A DNA stretch of 64,000 nucleotides from Bemisia tabaci (lineage: Eukaryota > Arthropoda > Insecta > Hemiptera > Aleyrodidae), in NCBI RefSeq assembly GCF_918797505.1, contig NC_092802.1:12357480-12421479 (forward strand), in the 5' to 3' direction. Within the stretch, counting starts at the first letter, position 1; each line of letters starts with the position of its first letter. The translations under genes and the position numbers were made by a program. This document shows positions 11,257 to 20,811 of this stretch, piece after piece. The notes under the pieces are model-generated. The model had not been told where the DNA came from. It saw only the letters and a program-made list of their open reading frames with translations, and ran no database searches.

Positions 11257-12355
11257 CTTTAGGAAAATTATCCAAATCTGCACCTATTTTTGGACACGTT
11301 CGGCACAATTTTTTCCTCTTCTCTTATCGCCAAGTAAGACGCCAAATGTTTCTTATCATAATTTAGATCGTTGCAATGTTATCCTCTCGGAACACAATTT
11401 CACGAATTCAATCACTCTCCCCACATCCCACCCCATGTGCATCACCGAATACTTAATTGGTTTTTTCCCACTATAGTTAACTTGGTGATTTAAGAGAAAA
11501 AGCGCTGAACTTCTAACGTCCTCGATGAACGCGAGGATTTGCTGTTCTTATGTTCAAGATTTCCCCAAGTTATTCCTTTCGATCAAAACAAGAGGTAAAA
11601 TGAAATTACTTTCAGCAAAATGCAAGAGAATTTGTGGGAATTTTTAGCGTAATGGTCTTGCTGAAAAAAATCACAAAAGCACAATAAAAAATCTACTGAT
11701 CATGTCTCATCTGAGCAAAATGAGCGGAAGAAAGCTGAACCCTTCTGGAAGCTGTAAAAATAATTTCAGACTTTAGATGGCCCACGAGGTTTATTCAGCG
11801 CTGTCAATTTATTCCAAGTTTGGTTATGGTCGCATGCTCTTTGGGAAGAAAATTTGCCGGCCGGAATAAAGATCTTACCCTCTCAGGAAAGTTACTACTC
11901 CATGCTTCTTTTTAATAGTTCGTTGTTTGTATCTTTTCCAGCGAACTTGCTTGTGTGACTACTGACATCAAAACCGTATTCTACGAAGACAAACACTCGA
12001 TTTTCCGCTGCAATACTTGCATCAGTTGCCCACAAACAATTACTAATGAGCAATACTCACAAACTGTGAAAATCGCAATCCTTAATTTTACCCGTCACTC
12101 GTCAGTCAAAAATTTCGAAGATATCTCTCGTTGAGTTTCATCATTGTTTGAAACCAAACCAAATTGCGAAATCTATCTTTAGACATTGTTAGTAACGATT
12201 ACTAAGGACACCGTACTTGGAATTCGGTGCTATTATCCCACCTGGAGCAAGCTGCCAGTAGGCGACTCAAACGCTCGGTTAGAAAAAAGTAAAAATAAGC
12301 GATCGTTGCATTTCGACACTCTCACAACTTGGAACTTTTAAAGTCGTGCACGTTT
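11257..12355. other. No recognisable feature
   Basis: Single-copy AT-rich DNA. Short frames are not protein-like. The last 60 bp already resemble the following tandem array. Confidence 0.35.
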
Positions 12356-13104
12356 CAGTTTCAGTTACTTTAATTCTCGGTAAAACAAAGTAGGTTCGAA
12401 ACTTTGAACTTTGATGGAATAAGTTTGAGAACTGTTCGGATTCCTACCGATTGCGACAGGTGTCAATTTAAATCGGTGCATTGCGACTTTCTCACATGTT
12501 TGAACTCAAGTCGAGCACGTTTCAGTTTTAGTGACTTTAATCATCGGTAGAATAAAGTGGGTCGGAAACTTCGAGCTTTGTTGGAATGATAAGTTCGGAT
12601 TGAGAAACTCATATTGAACTTAAGTCGGGCACGTTTCAGTTTTAGTGACTTTAATCATCGGTAGAATAAAGCGGGTCCGAAACTTCGAGCTTTGTTGGAA
12701 TGATAAGTTCGGATTGAATAACTCTCATTGAACTAAAGTCGTGCACGTTCCAGTTTTAGTGACTTTAATCATCGGGAGAATAAAGTGGGTCGGAAACTTC
12801 GAACTTCGATGGAATGATAAGTTCGGATTGAGTAACTATTATTGAACTTAAGTCGTGCACGTTTCAGTTTTAGTGACTTTAATCCTCGGTAGAATAAAGT
12901 GGGTCGGAAACTTCGAACTTTGATGGAATGATAAGTTCGGATTAAGTAACTCTTAGCGATTGCAATTGTAATTTCGGATCTTCGCAGTTTTAGTGACTTT
13001 AATCGTCGGTAGAGTAAAGTGGGTCGGAAACTTCGAACTTTGATGGAATGATAAGTTCGGATTGAGTAGCATTTAGCGATTGCAATTGTAATTTCGGATC
13101 TTCG
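12356..13104. repeat. Tandem array, 114-120 bp unit, about six copies
   Basis: The marker GTGACTTTAATC occurs at 12531, 12645, 12759, 12873 and 12993, spacing 114, 114, 114 and 120, with a weaker unit at 12364. Each unit contains GTCGTGCACGTTTCAGTTTT, GGGTCGGAAACTTCGA and GATAAGTTCGGATTGA. The last two units carry a substituted block, GCGATTGCAATTGTAATTTC. The long minus-strand frame over this area reads repeated peptide blocks and is an artefact. Confidence 0.9.
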
Positions 13105-13440
13105 GGATGGAGCCTGTGGCGGGACCCCGGACGGCGGTGTAAGCCCGGAGGATCCGGTCGGTAGGGGTGCGCGATCTCGGCGGTAGACCTGGAGACATCC
13201 GGCGTGATAGTTGTGAACCCCAACCCGAAGCTGGCTGAGAGCGAGTCCGCGCCGGCTCCACCCTCCGCACCCTCGCCTGCACCCGCGGCGCCCGCGACGC
13301 CCGCCGCGACGCCTCCCGCGAAGGCCGCCAAGGGCCGAGATGATCAGTCCACGCCTTCCCCTCCGATGGGCATCATGACAGGTGAGTCCCCTCCTTTCTC
13401 CGACCCCCGTCCTCCTCTGCATCTCCACACCTCTCGCCTC
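13105..13440 (+). other. GC-rich block with candidate exon ending at a GTGAGT donor
   Basis: The sequence switches abruptly from an AT-rich satellite to about 330 bp rich in GC and CpG. A plus-strand frame is open from 13165 and reads hydrophobic residues, then VNPNPKLAESES, then a proline/alanine run with repeated APA/ATP, then KAAKGRDDQSTPSPPMG. It meets ACAG/GTGAGT at 13380-13386, a near-ideal 5' splice site. There is no ATG upstream in frame and no clear pyrimidine tract before 13165. I do not recognise the protein. A GC-rich promoter or chance frame is equally possible. Confidence 0.3.
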
Positions 13441-13489
13441 GATCAGCGCGTGTCACACTATCAAAATACTCCAGCAAAATGTTACACTG

Positions 13490-13957
13490 CACTGGAAAAA
13501 AAAATACATTGGATCTAGAGTCCAGACTCCTAAAAACATCGACAAGAGAAAATACTCTTGATTCAATCGGATTTTTGCTTCAATCAAGAACCAAGCCTCT
13601 TCATTTGAGCGGATTTCCTTTTGATTTAAGCCTAAATCTGATTGAATCAACACTGAGAAAAAACTATGGCTTATAAACCTATTAGAGGTAAATATGGAAC
13701 ACCACTAATAGTAGTACCTCTACATATAATAATAGCACATATACCTTAGTTATGGTCTCTGTACCTTAATTAGGTACAGAGACCTTAGTATGGTTCACAG
13801 ACCGAGAATCATTAGTTTATTTACGACTATTATAGGTGTTCCATATTTACCTCTAATAGGTTTATAAACCATAGTTTTTTCTCAGTGAAGAGTCCTTTTT
13901 CTTGTCAATGTCTTTAAGAGTCTGGACTCTAGATCCAAGCGACTTCTTTTTCCAGTG
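13490..13957. mobile_element. CACTGG/GGATCTAGAGTCC MITE split by a second MITE
   Basis: The outer element runs CACTGGAAAAAAAAATACAT to TTTTTCCAGTG. Its sequence is interrupted between GATTGAATCAA and AAGAGTCC by a 237 bp foreign element. Removing that insert and one AA restores the uninterrupted TCAAGAGT seen in other copies. Confidence 0.9.
13651..13887. mobile_element. CACTGAGAAAAAACTATGG MITE nested in 13490-13957
   Basis: This 237 bp palindromic element begins CACTGAGAAAAAACTATGG and ends CCATAGTTTTTTCTCAGTG. The arms extend through TTATAAACC, ATTAGAGGTAAATATGGAAC and further. It is flanked by AA on both sides. The empty-site sequence in sister copies of the host MITE confirms a 2 bp TSD. 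Confidence 0.92.
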
Positions 13958-14111
13958 TATTGGTCCGAGTCATCGAAAAAGCCAATCACAACAACACCTG
14001 ACCTTGATATTTTGATGGTTGCCTTTGGTAGTGTGACACAGGCTATTCTTATTTTTTAATCAGTCGAAGAAAGGGAATCGAAGCTGTCATAACCAGTGAC
14101 GAAGCATGGAT

Positions 14112-14447
14112 GATCGGCGTGGCGTGCTTCATGACATATCGATTGGTTTGCCATTGAAACCTATGAAAAAGGATCAATACACGGGAAATAATAGGGTAGT
14201 CGACACAACCAGCGGCTGGTTATAAATGCGCCAGCCACCGTGATAACTACCGACGATAACTACCGGGTTAGTTGTGACCTCCACCGCGGTAGTTATCGTA
14301 ACTACCGCACGGTGGCTGGCGCATTTATAACCAGCCGCTGGTTGTGTCGACTCCCCTATTTTTTCCGTGTAAACAGAGTGGTCGCGCACAATCCACCATA
14401 GCTTCAAATGAAGAAATATCGATAATCGATCATTCACCTCGCCACTG
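14112..14447. mobile_element. CAGTGGCGTGGCG-family MITE split by a foldback
   Basis: Left part: CGGCGTGGCGTGCTTCATGA, CATATCGATTGG, CCATTGAAACC, GGATCAATA. Right part: CATAGCTTCAAATG, ATCGATAATCGATCATTC, CTCGCCACTG. The insert at 14180-14369 separates them. The flank after the right end (GGGAAACGACTACTGGCAGA) closely matches the flank after the sister copy at 14722-14885. The two copies may therefore be parts of one duplicated segment. Confidence 0.8.
14180..14369. mobile_element. CACGGGAAATAATAGGG foldback nested in 14112-14447
   Basis: Termini CACGGGAAATAATAGGG and CCCCTATTTTTTCCGTG enclose GTCGACACAACCAGCGGCTG and its inverse. Repeated AACTACC units lie in the centre. TA flanks both ends (14178-14179 and 14370-14371), so the TSD is 2 bp. 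The CACGG terminus resembles the CACTGG terminus of the commonest MITE here. Confidence 0.88.
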
Positions 14448-14721
14448 GGAAACGACTACTGGCAGACCCTTTTTCTCATCGCTTTGCAGATCGATTTCAA
14501 TAATCATGTCAAACGACTTATTCGATTGATCAAAAAATGAGAGTCAACCTCCCTTCCTTTGTAGATGTCCGTAGCCTGGTCTAAGTTCAATGAGACTGTC
14601 GGAAATATTTTCTCGTAGCGAGATCAGAATATTGCTTGAAGTGAGACGAATGCATCTGCTTAAAAATTAACCATGAAGTGCTCAAATATGCGATAGTATT
14701 CAAAATTTCATAAGTGTAGGA
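14448..14721. other. No gene seen
   Basis: Single-copy DNA between two copies of the same MITE family. Nothing recognisable. Confidence 0.3.
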
Positions 14722-14885
14722 CAGTGGCGTGGCGTGATTTGCGATATATCGATTGATACGCCATTTAAACATATGGAAAATGATCGATAAACATGGCGTT
14801 GGAAACTAACGCCGCAATAATGGATTCTTTACCATAGCTTTAAATGGAGAAAAATCGATAATCGATCATTCTCGCCTCGCCTCTG
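14722..14885. mobile_element. CAGTGGCGTGGCG-family MITE
   Basis: It begins CAGTGGCGTGGCGTGATTTG and ends CGCCTCGCCTCTG, with ATATCGATTGATACGCC, GGATTCTTTACCATAGC and ATCGATAATCGATCATTC between. The centre GGCGTTGGAAACTAACGCC replaces the usual TGCGAACACC block. Confidence 0.82.
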
Positions 14886-15754
14886 GGAAAGGACCACTGG
14901 CAGACTCCATGATGTGATTTGATAGTGAGATTATTTTTTCCGACAACTCATTGAAGACGAACCATAAATGTTAGCGATACTGAATCATGCCAACCCCTTG
15001 GTCATCCTAGGTTACCTCTGGTTATTTCATTCGCGCCGATCCTGATTCTTTTCCCGCATGTGTAGACTTCTTCCCATAGTTAATGTTCCTCTCTTCTTCT
15101 TTTTCTTCTTCTTTGACGTTCTCCAGCCCCCTGTCATACTCCTGTATCCTCATGTTCTTCTGTGTATGTATGTGCCTGATTCAACCGTATCATTCTGCAC
15201 CCCTGCATCTCCATATGGTCTACCGTCGAAATCGCTCGTTCAAGATTTTGAAATTATTGTTTCTCGCGGAAAAATCTGTCCTTACAACTCATTTTTTTCT
15301 ATGTGTTTCTCTGTATTTCTTGCATCACCCTCTACTCTGAGTTTTACATCTTCTAATATTATTCACTATTTGACGTTTAATTGGATCTTTGATTTTGAAT
15401 CGTTTTGGGGGTGCATTGTATTAGAAAAAAATTATGAACTACTGTAATGTATACAAATCTTTTTTTTTATACGACGAAAACCTAACGTCTCTAATAGCCG
15501 TGTTTCTTGCGGCTAAAATAATGGGAACAAACAAAAGTACGGTACTGCCGTATTTACGGCCGTAAGAGCATCATGAAGCCTAAGAACTCGTCGACCAATC
15601 AAAAATCGGCACAGTTTTTCCGTAGTAAAAAGATATGAACGACCATACTCTGTCTGTAAAGGTTCTCTATGCCAGACTAGTGATCCACGACCGATTTTCC
15701 TAATAGTTTCTTCATAACGTAGAATTTCCTGACAGTAGACATCCTACAAATGTA
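14886..15754. other. No recognisable gene
   Basis: Pyrimidine-rich low-complexity DNA at 15080-15120 creates plus-strand frames of phenylalanine and serine. The 129-codon frame at 15058-15447 has no recognisable motif and I reject it as a gene. Confidence 0.35.
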
Positions 15755-16168
15755 CACTGAAAAAAAATCCTCGGCGTTTTACCAAGGTCCGTTGGTACCT
15801 TTACCATCTCACTTTTTTTTACCAATTATTGGTAATTTTACCAAGACAGACCGGTAAGCTTACCTAAAAACCGGTATTTTTACTGTTTTTTTTAGGTAAG
15901 AATACCACTTTTATTGGTAATCAATTCCCGGTAACTTTGTCATTTTATCTCGGTAATTCTACCACAGTCGATAAAAAATATTGGCGTTTTTACCAAGGTC
16001 CAGTAAAATTACCAAGAAAGTTCAATAATTTTACCGAGATTTCTCGGTAAAATTACCAATTCCAAAAATGGTAATTTTACCAAGAAAAAACTGGGATCAA
16101 ATAGAACCCTGAATTCTTGGTAATTTTACCCTTTTCTTAGTAAATACACCGAGATTTTTTTTTCAGTG
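15755..16168. mobile_element. CACTGAAAAAAAAT / TTACC-phrase MITE, copy 1
   Basis: Ends are CACTGAAAAAAAATCCTCGG and CCGAGATTTTTTTTTCAGTG, with TA outside both. The interior is a run of TTTACCAAGG, GGTAATTTTACC and related phrases. The mirror-image copy at 16730-17142 is the same element inverted. Confidence 0.9.
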
Positions 16169-16729
16169 TAATCCGTTTCTGGAATTTCTTTTTCCCTCCG
16201 ATCCTACGGGAAGTCTATCTCCCCCGTCGTAGGGGAATTCTAGGGGGCAGCGGGCCCCTAGAATCCTGCCGATACCGTTGCGCGGTGCCCCGTTGCGAGT
16301 GGCGACCGGCGATCTCGCGCCTGAGTCACGTAGGTAAGCGGTAACTTCTTCTTCGCTTCATCCCGGTACCCCCCCCCCCCCCCCAGGGGCTCCCCCAACA
16401 GCGCGGCGGATTCAACGCTGAAGTGGCGACGGGCCCGGTGTACTGTTAATTGATAATTAGCTGGTTATGAGGGCCCCTGGCCGCTTCGAGGGGGGCACCG
16501 GGGAAGGAGGGGGGGGGGGGGTCTTCGCGGGTCGGATGTCGAATTCGCACGTGAACTTCGCCGAAAATCGCTAACAGCTCACTTCGGACCATAAATCACG
16601 ATTTTCCGGCCCGGGGCGACGAAGGGAGGGGGGGGAGGGGGGAGGGGGGGGTTACGGTTAAGCTCTCGCGGGTTATCTATCAACGTGCACGGTCAAATGC
16701 CTGCATGTTGCCAGGTTGGATGATTATCA
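16169..16729. other. GC-rich segment between two inverted MITEs
   Basis: About 560 bp with a C run near 16371-16384, G runs near 16509-16520, and a GGGGGGAGGGG tract near 16627-16651. CACGTAGGTAAGCGG near 16328 resembles a splice donor but no supported reading frame leads to it. Inside the arms of a mirror-image pair, it could fold out as a loop. Confidence 0.45.
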
Positions 16730-17142
16730 CACTGAAAAAAAAATCTCGGTGTATTTACTAAGAAAAGGGTAAAATTACCAAGAATTCAGGGTTCCATTTG
16801 ATCCCAGTTTTTTCTTGGTAAAATTACCATTTATGGAATTGGTAATTTTACCGAGAAATCTCGGTAAAATTATTGACTTCCTCGGTAATTTTACTGGACC
16901 TTGGTAAAGACGCCAATATTTTTTATCGACTGTGGTAGAATTACCGAGATGAAATGGCAAAGTTACCGGGAATTGATTACCAATGAAAGTGGTATTCTTA
17001 CCTAAAAAAAACAGTAAAAATACCGGTTTTTAGGTAAGCTTACCAGTCTGTCTTGGTAAAATTACCAATAATTGGTAAAAAAAGTGAGATGGTAAAGGTA
17101 CCAACGGACCTTGGTAAAAACGCCGAGAATTTTTTTTCAGTG
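16730..17142. mobile_element. CACTGAAAAAAAAT / TTACC-phrase MITE, copy 2 (inverted)
   Basis: The reverse complement of 15755-16168 with few differences. It has its own flanking dinucleotide, CA at 16728-16729 and 17143-17144, unlike the TA of copy 1. That argues for an independent insertion rather than one large foldback transposon. Confidence 0.9.
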
Positions 17143-17395
17143 CAGCGGGCTGATTGTTGAAATGCTTAGACAAAGCGATAGACGAAGAAGACATAAGTAG
17201 TATGGAGCTATCCTATTGGTTGAGATCAGCCCGTAGGAGCCGCACAATTCATCAAGTATGATCGCTCCACACTCCCTATGTCTTATTTGTCTATCAATTT
17301 CAATAATCAGCCTGCTGCCCAGAGTACCTGCGGGCTGATTGTTGAAACTGACAGGCAGAGCGATAGGCAAAGAAGACATAAGGAGAATATGGACT
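17143..17395. repeat. GCGGGCTGATTGTTGAAA foldback family
   Basis: The phrase GCGGGCTGATTGTTGAAA, then GACAAAGCGATAGAC and AAAGAAGACATA, appears twice on the plus strand (17146 and 17330). Its inverse (TGTCTATCAATTTCAATAATC) lies between. The family is larger and clearer at 49110-49900. Confidence 0.7.
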
Positions 17396-17625
17396 TATAT
17401 CAAATTTATAACCGACTGTTTGAAAATCCGTGTCTAGATATGAACTTAGCCATTCATGAAGTGAATTTACGATGAAAGTTTCAACGCCAAATCATCTATT
17501 GTAAAAACTCCCATAAGATCACTTGCATTAGAGGTTATGACGAAGATAGCAATTGGCCATTTCCACTCCCCGCCCGCCGATCGAACGACCGCTCCATGTG
17601 CGTTACGTTTTTCGTGGGCCACCAC
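17396..17625. other. No recognisable feature
   Basis: Single-copy DNA leading into the CACCAATCTACAG repeat. Confidence 0.3.
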
Positions 17626-17627
17626 CA

Positions 17628-17698
17628 ATCTACAGTTTCTAGATCGTTGATAGGATCCGGATCCCCCTATCTACAGTACCTTGAACGTTGGGGTCCCC
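17628..17698. repeat. CACCAATCTACAG block, first of two
   Basis: A roughly 70 bp block (CACCAATCTACAGTTTCTA ... CTTGAACGTTGGGGTCCCC) lies just left of the MITE at 17699. It recurs just right of it at 18509-18578. The MITE plus its passenger is thus bracketed by long direct repeats rather than by a short TSD. Confidence 0.8.
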
Positions 17699-18508
17699 TA
17701 GAGTCCCTTTATAATGCGAGTCAAGACAAAACCCCCTCATGGAGTCACAAACGGGAATTAAGATTACAAAAAATTGGCAGTTTTTTGTAATCTTTGATCG
17801 GCTGATTCTCAAATTCCTTTCTCGGCTCCTTCTTTCATTCTGTTTGTTCCTCGCCGAACCCGTAATAAAGATGTTGCATGCGTGAGGAATTTGCAATTTG
17901 ACAATTGATTCTTATGTAAAAGTTTGCGAGAAACACGATGGTGCCACTGGTTTTCTCAGAAATCAACTCCCAAGCTCAAAAAAAGCGCTCAAGTTGACGC
18001 CAAATTGGAGGGGATATCCCACGCTATCCTGAGAGTCCACCTCTACATCAAGACAAACTCTCCATGCAAAGATAGGGCGCAAATACATCGCCGTGTTTCC
18101 AGTTTTGGAGTCCTCAAATAAAGTGGCAGCCCTGTCAATGTATTTGCTCCCTATCTTTGCATGGAGAGTTTGTTTTGATGTAGAGGTGGACTCTCAGGAT
18201 AGCGTGGGATATCCCCTCCATTTTGGTCTCAACTTGAGAGCTTTTTATGAAATTTGGAGTTGATTCTAGAGAAAACCAGTGGCACCATCGTGTTTCTCGC
18301 GACGTTTTACATAAGAATCAACAGTCGAATCGCAAATTCCGCACACTTGCAACATCTCCATTCCCTGGTCCATTCCAAATTATAATCTTTGCAATCGGTG
18401 AAAATGTAATCTTTACTCCCGTTTGTGACACCGTGGAGGTCTAAAATACGGGAACCAATCAGAAATGGATTCACATTGTCTTGACTCTCAGTATAAAGGG
18501 AGTCTCTA
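17699..18508. mobile_element. TAGAGTCCC-family MITE carrying a foldback insert
   Basis: The outer element starts TAGAGTCCCTTTATAATGCG and ends ATAAAGGGAGTCTCTA. Without the 499 bp insert at 17864-18362 it is about 311 bp, matching the intact copies at 18960-19257 (298 bp) and 61980-62281 (302 bp). Those copies also show the uninterrupted join (CCCTTAATTCCCTGG at about 62129). Confidence 0.9.
17864..18362. mobile_element. Foldback element, AATGGAGATGTTGCA termini (copy 2, nested)
   Basis: The left end AATAAAGATGTTGCA and right end TGCAACATCTCCATT enclose the same palindromic arms as 317-816. It sits inside the TAGAGTCCC MITE at an AATT site. With both termini in AAT/ATT, any TSD is at most 2-4 bp and cannot be separated from the target. 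Confidence 0.88.
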
Positions 18509-18582
18509 CACCAATCTACAGTTTCTATATCATTGATAGGATCCCCCTATCTACAGTATCTTGAACGTTGGGGTCCCCGAAA
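18509..18582. repeat. CACCAATCTACAG block, second copy
   Basis: It repeats the block at 17628-17698 with a few substitutions and lacks one GGATCC-type repeat. It ends GGGGTCCCCGAAA at the start of the next element. Confidence 0.8.
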
Positions 18583-18951
18583 TAGAGTACCTATATAGGG
18601 AGAGTACGGACAACTCGAATTATGTAGCTCTCAGGGCCTAAAAGGGTAGGTAGGTATCCTTTGAAAACGATAAATGTCACTGTCATTCTTTAGACTCTAA
18701 TATCAAACGAAAATGGACGAGAAAATTCACAAGTAAGCATTCTTCCGCAAAACTGAGTTAGTTTATGCAAAAACCAAATCAAATACGTGCTTTACCAACG
18801 ACAGTTCCCAACATTTGTGATTATAAATCACTCTGGATAATTTGAATTCATGGATTGCCTACCCTTTCTAAGAGCTCCATCACCTAACCTCAAAATTTTC
18901 GACTTGTCCATATTCTCCCCAGTCCCCATATATGTACTCTAGGGTCCCCTA
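18583..18951. mobile_element. TAGAGTACC-ended inverted-repeat element
   Basis: Ends are TAGAGTACCTATATAGGGAG and TATATATGTACTCTA. Sub-terminal blocks mirror each other (GAGCTC near both ends, GGGTAGG against CCTACCC). It resembles 1380-1870. The octamer GGGTCCCC lies immediately right of it, and GGGTCCCCGAAA immediately left. Confidence 0.75.
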
Positions 18952-18959
18952 GAGTCCCT

Positions 18960-19257
18960 TTATACTGAGAGTCAAGACAACACCCCTCATGGAGTCACAA
19001 ACGGGAATAAAGATCACACAAATTGAACGTTTTTCGTAATCTTTGATCGGCTCATTCTCAAATTCCTGTCTCCGTTCCTTCTCTCATTCCGTTTGTTCCT
19101 TGTCGAACCCGAAATTCCTCGGTCCATTCCAGATTATAATCTTTACAATCGGTGAAAATGTAATCTTCACTCCCGTTCGTGACACTGTGATGTCCTAAAA
19201 TACGGGAACCGATCAGAAACGGATTCACATTGTCCTGACTCTTATATAGGTACTCTA
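18960..19257. mobile_element. TAGAGTCCC-family MITE, TSD GGGTCCCC
   Basis: It begins TAGAGTCCCTTTATACTGAG and ends in a diverged ATATAGGTACTCTA. GGGTCCCC stands on both sides (18952-18959 and 19258-19265). The 8 bp TSD matches that of the copy at 61980-62281. This length is typical of hAT elements, though TAGAG ends are not the usual CA-type. Confidence 0.85.
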
Positions 19258-19265
19258 GGGTCCCC

Positions 19266-19920
19266 GAAATACTGGAGCTCCCGGGCAGTCCTCGGAAGCT
19301 TCCGGCGGTTGCCGCCAAAAGCGGGCGCGCCACCGTGCACACCGGGGTCCGGGTCCTCTGCGGACCAGCTGAGACGCCGGCCTCGCCGAGTTGAGCGGGG
19401 ACCAAAGCTAACGGAGTAACGGGCCTCCTCGGCGGCGTGGTCAACTAACGGTGCGCCGGAGGAGCGCGCGGCGGAGCGGAGGAGCGGGCTCCGGAGAAGA
19501 GCCCGAAGACGGGGCCGTTGAACCCGGGCCGCGGCTCCGCAGCCGGGAAACCGTCCCACCGGGGGCGGAGAGGCCCCGCTCCGACAACATCGAGGTGGAT
19601 GGGTTAGTAAGTCAGCCTGCCGAGGCAACGAACCTGCCGCGGCTCGCTGCCAAGTCGGGCGCCGGGTGACGCGGGCCCCGCGCGCCGGAGAAGGCGGCCC
19701 GGCAACCGGTGTTGGACGCTGGATGGCGGTGTTACGGAGCCGAGCCGAGTTACCTGTCCGCCGCGTAATCGTTGGATCACCGCCGTGAGAGCCCCGCCGG
19801 CTCCTGCTGACCCCGATTTTCGCGGGAGCGCGAGGCGAGGCGCCTTTCCGCCCGGAAGACCCGTCGGGACCGTCGGAAATTTCGGTTGGGTTCCGGGCGG
19901 AGCACCTGAACTGCCGTAAT
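19266..19920. other. GC-rich island without an identified gene
   Basis: This block of about 650 bp is strongly GC- and CpG-rich and contrasts with its AT-rich surroundings. Overlapping frames on both strands read arginine-, proline- and alanine-rich peptides, as expected of GC-rich DNA in any frame. A possible donor (GGGTTAGTAAGT) occurs near 19605. It lies between two oppositely oriented TAGAGTCC ends (18960-19257 and 20026-20096). It could be a promoter island, an exon or transported DNA. I do not recognise a product. Confidence 0.35.
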
Positions 19921-20165
19921 AGCGAAGAGAGCCGTTGTAGCTCTCAAATTTTCGAGGTCGAGTTTCCTTCAAAATTCGTTTTATCTCTCTTTGATAACAG
20001 GCAAATATTTGCGAGTGGATGCGGTTAGAGTCCGTTCATACCGAGAGTTAAGACAATGTGAATCCGTTTCTGATTGGTTACCGTACAGGCCTCCACAGCT
20101 GCCATGACAGCGAAGAGAGCCGTAAGTGCAAAATTTTCGAAATCGAGTTTTCTTCAAAATTCGTC
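19910..20165. repeat. AGCGAAGAGAGCCG direct repeat
   Basis: The block AGCGAAGAGAGCCGT ... ATTTTCGAGGTCGAGTTTCCTT (about 19919-19980) recurs at about 20111-20165. A relative appears inverted at 39450-39530. The intervening 20026-20096 is a TAGAGTCC terminus. Confidence 0.6.
20026..20096. mobile_element. Solo end of a TAGAGTCCC-family MITE, inverted
   Basis: TAGAGTCCGTTCATACCGAG, then GACAATGTGAATCCGTTTCT and GATTGGTTACCGTA, match the reverse complement of the family's right end. The rest of the element is missing. Confidence 0.7.
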
Positions 20166-20512
20166 GAAATTCTTTTCGATGAAATCACTGAAATTGCTAA
20201 AACAGCGAAATTCATCTTGATTTTATCAAAACGAAACATAAAAAAAATCCGTAAGTGCGCAAAAAATGACGTAGTCTTAGGCAAGACAGCAGTAAGTGAC
20301 GCTGTCTCTCCAGAGAGCCAAAGAAAATAGTGCTTTCAAGTAAAGTGCCGCCCTCTTCTGACAATTTCTAACTTGAAAAAGCGTTTGTTGTGTGTCTGAA
20401 ATGTAACCATGAAAGCATCACCAATCCAAAGTCGACCAAAGCCACTCGCGAAGTTTCGCCTCAAATCACGGAAATAACCAAAACAGCTAAATTTGTCCCA
20501 TTTTTATGAAAA
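20166..20512. other. No gene seen
   Basis: AT-rich DNA with no recognisable feature. Confidence 0.3.
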
Positions 20513-20811
20513 CAGGATAGCCACAGTCAGGGAAAACCGGGAAATCGTCAAGGAATTTCACAAAGTCAGGGAAAACCAGGAAATGTAAGGGACAATGACG
20601 AAAATGTCAGAGATAAATTGTTAAATCACCTTCATTTGCCCTCTAAAATGAGTTTGAGGCTTCGAACAACACATTGCCTGAAAACTATTTTCAATTATGC
20701 CTTCTTAACCATCCATCACATCTTCAACTGTCAGGAATTTTCACCAAAATGTGTCGGGGAAATCAGGAAAATGTCAGAGAATTTCATTTTCTAATTTCTG
20801 TGGCAACCCTG
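20513..20811. mobile_element. CAGGRTWGCCACAG phrase-repeat element
   Basis: Ends CAGGATAGCCACAG and CTGTGGCAACCCTG enclose phrases such as GTCAGGGAAAACC, GAAAATGTCAGAG and TCAGGAAAATG. I cannot see a clean TSD. It belongs to a recurring pattern in this window: CAGGGT ends with a body of one reiterated short phrase. Confidence 0.7.

Noticed and set aside
12769..13428. 219-codon minus-strand frame
   Set aside because: It reads the 114-120 bp tandem units in one phase (repeated peptide blocks) plus GC-rich DNA. The repetition explains its length.
15755..17142. Single large foldback transposon
   Set aside because: Each arm has its own CACTG ends at both sides and its own 2 bp TSD, so two separate MITEs fit better.
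19451..19669. 72-codon GC-rich plus frame as a gene
   Set aside because: All frames in this island are open because of GC content, and no start context, splice site or motif singles this one out.
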